DNA of 9,503 bases from Bacillota bacterium. GTDB lineage: Bacteria > Bacillota > Clostridia > Acetivibrionales > DSM-1351. Positions 6,799 through 9,503 of the stretch are shown in pieces. The stretch spans positions 1-9,503 of the forward strand of contig JAEZIV010000274.1 in NCBI GenBank assembly GCA_023436515.1, given 5' to 3'. Under the pieces are notes generated by a model. It had not been told where the DNA came from and made no database searches. It was given only the letters and a program-made list of their open reading frames with translations. Made by a program: the position numbers and the translations under genes. Positions within the stretch are counted from its first letter, which is position 1; every line of letters begins with the position of its first letter.

Positions 6799-7902
6799 TT
6801 ATGACTTGAGCTTAGCTAAAAGTTTTCTCGCTGCAAAAACAATCAGCAGCACTAACGGAACAGCAAAGCCTATAGTAAAGACCATAGCCGGCCAGGTTTC
6901 AGCATCCCATCTGATTTGGTAGGGTACATTCTTATAAATAAACTGTGAAAACACTGCTATTACCAGCCCAATAGGAATGACAATGTTTTTGTAATCATTA
7001 AACCTAAGTAACTGGGACATACCTTTTACACCCATATAAATGAAAAAAAAGGTGCTGATTAAATTTGTGGTTAACCAAACAGCTACTACAACTGCTTCAA
7101 TACGAGAGAATACTGTACCTACATCAACCTCCCTGCTAAGGACAAAGAGGGGATAACGCAGATTGGCAGTTACGGTATCACCAAGTACCAAAATACACAT
7201 AATAACTCCTACAAAAGCAGTACCCATACCTAACAAATAACCATATAGCATGGATTTCTTAGCTTTTTTTGGCTCACTGAAGTTAGAGAGGCTGAACATA
7301 TTCAGGACAATGACGGGCCAGACAGAAAGGCTAAGCAGTGGTATAGCTCCTTTTATAACTGGTGCCAAGCCATTTTCCATAATTGGTAAAAGGTAATCTA
7401 CTTTAATATTCCTGAAGAGCAGCAATAATGTTAAAATATATAACGGGAACAGGAAAAGGAAAAAAATCGTTATTGCTCTGCACATTGCTTCCACGCCATA
7501 CAGTAATGCAATTACCAAAGCAGAAACAAATAGTACATTAATCATATAAGGTGATATTTCAGGAATATAAATTGTGGTAATTAAATCCCCCACATACCAA
7601 ATTATCTGTGTGCCAACTAAAAGCCCTGAAAACACGTAGAACACAGCTACGATATTGCCCAGCCACTTCCCAAGTAATTCGCGGATTAACTCAATTAACG
7701 TTTTTTCAGGATATATCTCTCTTAGATAATTGTTTATCCAAATAGACAGCAATCCAATAACAGTTGCCAAAATAGCAGACAGCCACGCATCCCTGCCTGC
7801 TATTACAGCTATACTGGAAGCTATAAAGAGCGGACCATTACCAAATACTAATCCCGAGGTAGTTATTATCATTTGCATGCTTGATACTTTAATTTTGCTC
7901 AT
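6799..7902 (-). CDS. GerAB/GerKB family spore germination permease
   Basis: This 367-residue integral membrane protein has about ten hydrophobic segments (near 10-34, 40-58, 80-103, 119-137, 141-163, 184-204, 220-241, 266-290, 305-322 and 337-358). That is the length and topology of GerAB-type subunits, which belong to the APC transporter superfamily. Family features include the start KVSSMQMIITTSGLVFGNGP, the amphipathic stretch YPEKTLIELIRELLGKWLG, and the segment before TM7 (NFSEPKKAKKSMLYG). In known receptors this subunit sits in the spore inner membrane and binds the nutrient germinant; which nutrient cannot be told here. ATG 7902 is preceded by GGAAGGG at 6 nt. It follows the two-span D-like gene after 106 nt and appears to be the last gene of the ger operon, with the inverted repeat at 6731-6771 behind it. 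Confidence 0.93.
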   Translation of the reverse strand: MSKIKVSSMQMIITTSGLVFGNGPLFIASSIAVIAGRDAWLSAILATVIGLLSIWINNYLREIYPEKTLIELIRELLGKWLGNIVAVFYVFSGLLVGTQIIWYVGDLITTIYIPEISPYMINVLFVSALVIALLYGVEAMCRAITIFFLFLFPLYILTLLLLFRNIKVDYLLPIMENGLAPVIKGAIPLLSLSVWPVIVLNMFSLSNFSEPKKAKKSMLYGYLLGMGTAFVGVIMCILVLGDTVTANLRYPLFVLSREVDVGTVFSRIEAVVVAVWLTTNLISTFFFIYMGVKGMSQLLRFNDYKNIVIPIGLVIAVFSQFIYKNVPYQIRWDAETWPAMVFTIGFAVPLVLLIVFAARKLLAKLKS

Positions 7903-8008
7903 TTGCTACCCTTCCAAAAGACTACTGGAAAATAATTTTGTGAACCCAGTTATATAAATTAGCCAGTGCTAATAATGTCTCATAAAATGCTATAGTGATA
8001 ACCCCTGA

Positions 8009-8248
8009 TTATTTCAAATTATGCCTTAGGAAATCTGAAACTGGAGAAAACATCCAGGCTACCCAGTCAGAAGGATTCGTTATTGAAACATGAAAACTTT
8101 TTAATATCGTAAGAATTATTCCCAAAGCAAGTAGTATAGAAAAAGCCCATAAATCTCTATAGCTTTTGCTCTTTAGCATCCTGGGAATTTCATAAACGCA
8201 TAATACTGCACCAAGTATCAATACTGATAAAATAACTATTATGGTCAT
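8009..8248 (-). CDS. Small two-span membrane protein, probable germinant-receptor D subunit
   Basis: This 79-residue protein has hydrophobic segments at about 2-20 (TIIVILSVLILGAVLCVYE) and 32-50 (RDLWAFSILLALGIILTIL), separated by a basic loop (RMLKSKSYR). A short polar tail ends DFLRHNLK. Size, two spans and location between Ger(x)C and Ger(x)B genes match the D subunits (GerKD and GerUD type) that accompany some germinant receptors in Bacillus and Clostridia and modulate the germination response. This identification rests on context and topology, as such proteins diverge strongly. ATG 8248 has AGGAG 5 nt upstream, directly after the stop of a possible 40-residue ORF. The spore inner membrane is the expected location. 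Confidence 0.75.
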   Translation of the reverse strand: MTIIVILSVLILGAVLCVYEIPRMLKSKSYRDLWAFSILLALGIILTILKSFHVSITNPSDWVAWMFSPVSDFLRHNLK

Positions 8249-8260
8249 ATTATCTCCTAT

Positions 8261-8383
8261 CTAAGCCCATATCGCGTACACAAACAGAAACATGAAAGGC
8301 ACGATGCTCAACCCAATGTATTTTTCACGCTGATTCCCATTTCGCCGGTACCGCCGGCGACACAAACAGTAATGAAAAGTCAC
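8261..8383 (-). CDS. Possible 40-residue single-span membrane peptide in the ger operon
   Basis: A frame of 40 codons starts at GTG 8383 inside the Ger(x)C stop (GTGA overlap) and ends at TAG 8261, just before the Shine-Dalgarno sequence of the D-like gene. It fills almost the entire gap between the two genes. The N-terminal half is strongly basic (CRRRYRRNGNQREKY, residues 8-22) and the C-terminal half is hydrophobic (IGLSIVPFMFLFVYAIWA, 23-40), the pattern of a membrane-anchored peptide with a cytoplasmic positive end. Against it: no Shine-Dalgarno sequence of its own, so translation would depend on coupling to Ger(x)C; a GTG start; and GC-rich Arg codons (CGC CGG CGG) that also form a hairpin. 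I recognise no family. A remnant of an ABC permease N-terminus would look similar. Confidence 0.33.
   Translation of the reverse strand: MTFHYCLCRRRYRRNGNQREKYIGLSIVPFMFLFVYAIWA
8342..8360 (-). repeat. GC-rich 7-bp hairpin between Ger(x)C and the D-like gene
   Basis: TCGCCGG and CCGGCGA form perfect 7-bp arms around a 5-nt loop, in otherwise AT-rich sequence. Neither strand has a T-tract after it, so it is not an ordinary intrinsic terminator. It could be an mRNA processing or stability element that adjusts the ratio of receptor subunits, or a small intergenic repeat. It overlaps the arginine-rich part of the possible 40-residue ORF. Confidence 0.5.
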
Positions 8384-9503
8384 CTAAAAAATGACTTTGT
8401 AGTAACCCCCAAACCCTTTACTTTTACATGAACATTGATACTAATCGGAAGCTTTGTAAATTCATCATTCCAATTATTCTTTATACCTTTCCATAGCTTT
8501 GGATATGTCCGGTGTATTTCCTCTCCGAATCCAAAAATGTCTGTATTCAGCTCTTCTTGTGCTTTGCGAACGGCAGAAGAGCAGATTCCCGCTAAATCTT
8601 CTTCAAATAATTTACTAATCACTGCGCAATTTTTTTCCGTTGATACATCAAAGGTTCCTGTTTGACCGGCAATATTTATTTCTAAATTAATTGCAACATT
8701 AACAGCCGGTTTCCCCTTAAGCATGTAAGCTTTTGTTTGGGATTTGGCTTTAATAACTTCAAGGCTTACTCTATTATTCTCACCAAGCTGCACAAATCCC
8801 GCGGTATCCTTTATATGCCCTGTAATGTAATTAAAACCCTCACTTTCATTCTCATTAAGATATCCCACCAGCCTGTCCTTTTTAAAAGCGCATAGGCCTG
8901 CCAGCTTTAGTTTGCTTACAACACTATGCTTTAACCCGTCAATGGAAGTTGACTTAGTTTCTTCTTCAACCAACTCCAGAGCAGATAAAACAGGATTCTC
9001 TCCATCAGAAACCAGCTTATTAACAAACTCAATAATTTCAACAGCTTTTGTAGGAGTCCAAGCCTTTTTGGAGGATCGAATAGAATTGTACATTTCCATT
9101 CCCGACACATATTCCAACGGGGTTATACTTTGCAATATTCTTTTTGCAGTAGTTCCTTTAGCTACAGTAAAGTAATAATCTGTACGAAACTCGTGATCCC
9201 GTAAAAAGAAATCCATAAAACCATGAATCCCCTCTTTAGCAACCTCTTCACTAAAAACAATCATTCTTAAGTGGGCATTATATATTTTTCTGGGTAATAT
9301 GGTTGTAAAACGTCGCATTATCTCAAATAGGTCCTTACCTTTTTCAGTGTAAATATATATAGGCGATTCATTGGACGACTTTTGGGGGGCAATTGCCCTT
9401 GTATTTAATATTTGATAGGTAACTGAATACTCATTGCCTATTTTATCAATTCCCATAGATATAGCCAAAGCAATTGTATTTATCTCCTTACTGCCCTCAC
9501 AGC
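8380..9503 (-). CDS. Ger(x)C (GerAC/GerKC) family germination lipoprotein, 5' end cut by window
   Basis: The frame runs from the window edge to TGA 8380, giving 373 complete codons. The first full codon (9501-9499) is a cysteine preceded by a partial codon ending GC, followed by EGSKEINTIALAISMGIDK. That is the Ger(x)C pattern in which the lipobox cysteine is soon followed by an E-I-x-x-(L/I)-A-I-x-x-G-I-D motif. The cysteine is therefore most likely the lipidated N-terminus of the mature protein, and only the signal peptide and start codon are missing. A TTG at 9468 should not be taken as the start. Later family-like stretches include LRMIVFSEEVAKEGIHGFMDFFLRD-like text in the N-terminal domain and the C-terminal end NVHVKVKGLG. 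The lipoprotein lies on the outer face of the spore inner membrane as part of the nutrient receptor. A Ger(x)A gene is expected upstream. The gene order visible here is C, D-like, B. Confidence 0.93.
   Translation of the reverse strand, partial: CEGSKEINTIALAISMGIDKIGNEYSVTYQILNTRAIAPQKSSNESPIYIYTEKGKDLFEIMRRFTTILPRKIYNAHLRMIVFSEEVAKEGIHGFMDFFLRDHEFRTDYYFTVAKGTTAKRILQSITPLEYVSGMEMYNSIRSSKKAWTPTKAVEIIEFVNKLVSDGENPVLSALELVEEETKSTSIDGLKHSVVSKLKLAGLCAFKKDRLVGYLNENESEGFNYITGHIKDTAGFVQLGENNRVSLEVIKAKSQTKAYMLKGKPAVNVAINLEINIAGQTGTFDVSTEKNCAVISKLFEEDLAGICSSAVRKAQEELNTDIFGFGEEIHRTYPKLWKGIKNNWNDEFTKLPISINVHVKVKGLGVTTKSFFR

Noticed and set aside
7958..7973. 6-bp hairpin ATTAGC/GCTAAT between the D-like and permease genes
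   Set aside because: Short AT-rich stem with no T-tract; too weak to call a terminator or regulatory element.
9466..9468. TTG as start codon of the Ger(x)C gene
   Set aside because: The frame continues upstream to the window edge and encodes the lipobox cysteine and the conserved E-I-x-x-(L/I)-A-I region, so the true start lies outside.

Overview
The window looks like chromosomal DNA of an AT-rich, spore-forming member of the Clostridia (Bacillota). The grounds are a spore germinant-receptor operon, strong AGGAGG-type ribosome binding sites, AT-rich spacers and overall protein style. A Ruminiclostridium-like genus is possible but cannot be fixed from this sequence. Every gene I can support is on the minus strand, so transcription runs from high to low coordinates. 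The two outermost genes are cut by the window edges.

Right part (9503 to about 6731): the distal part of a ger operon. In transcription order it holds a Ger(x)C lipoprotein (5' end missing, lipobox cysteine just inside the window), a possible 40-residue single-membrane-span peptide overlapping the Ger(x)C stop, a 79-residue two-span protein resembling germinant-receptor D subunits, and a GerAB/GerKB-type ten-span permease. A Ger(x)A gene is expected just beyond 9503 but is not visible. A 14-bp inverted repeat with a T-rich flank (6731-6771) follows the permease and reads best as a terminator.

Middle part (6703 to 2751): a likely operon of a short class II UvrA-like ABC ATPase (843 aa, without room for the UvrB-binding domain), a MerR-type regulator with two helix-turn-helix domains (TioE-like), and a DUF4256 protein. 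The regulator appears to start at a non-AUG codon (ATC at 4108) behind a perfect Shine-Dalgarno sequence. UvrA-like ATPases next to MerR-type regulators suggest sensing of, and protection from, a DNA-binding drug; this is inference.

Left part (2688 to 1): an Eis-like GNAT acetyltransferase with its own extended -10 promoter, then a TetM/EF-G-like translational GTPase cut by the window edge after 441 codons.

Together, positions 6703-1 form a compact block of genes whose families act in drug resistance or stress (DNA-bound drug removal, drug sensing, acetylation, ribosome protection), next to a germination operon. No tRNA, rRNA, CRISPR array, insertion sequence or phage gene was seen. No gene-free stretch exceeds 300 bases; the longest is about 163 bases (2588-2750).
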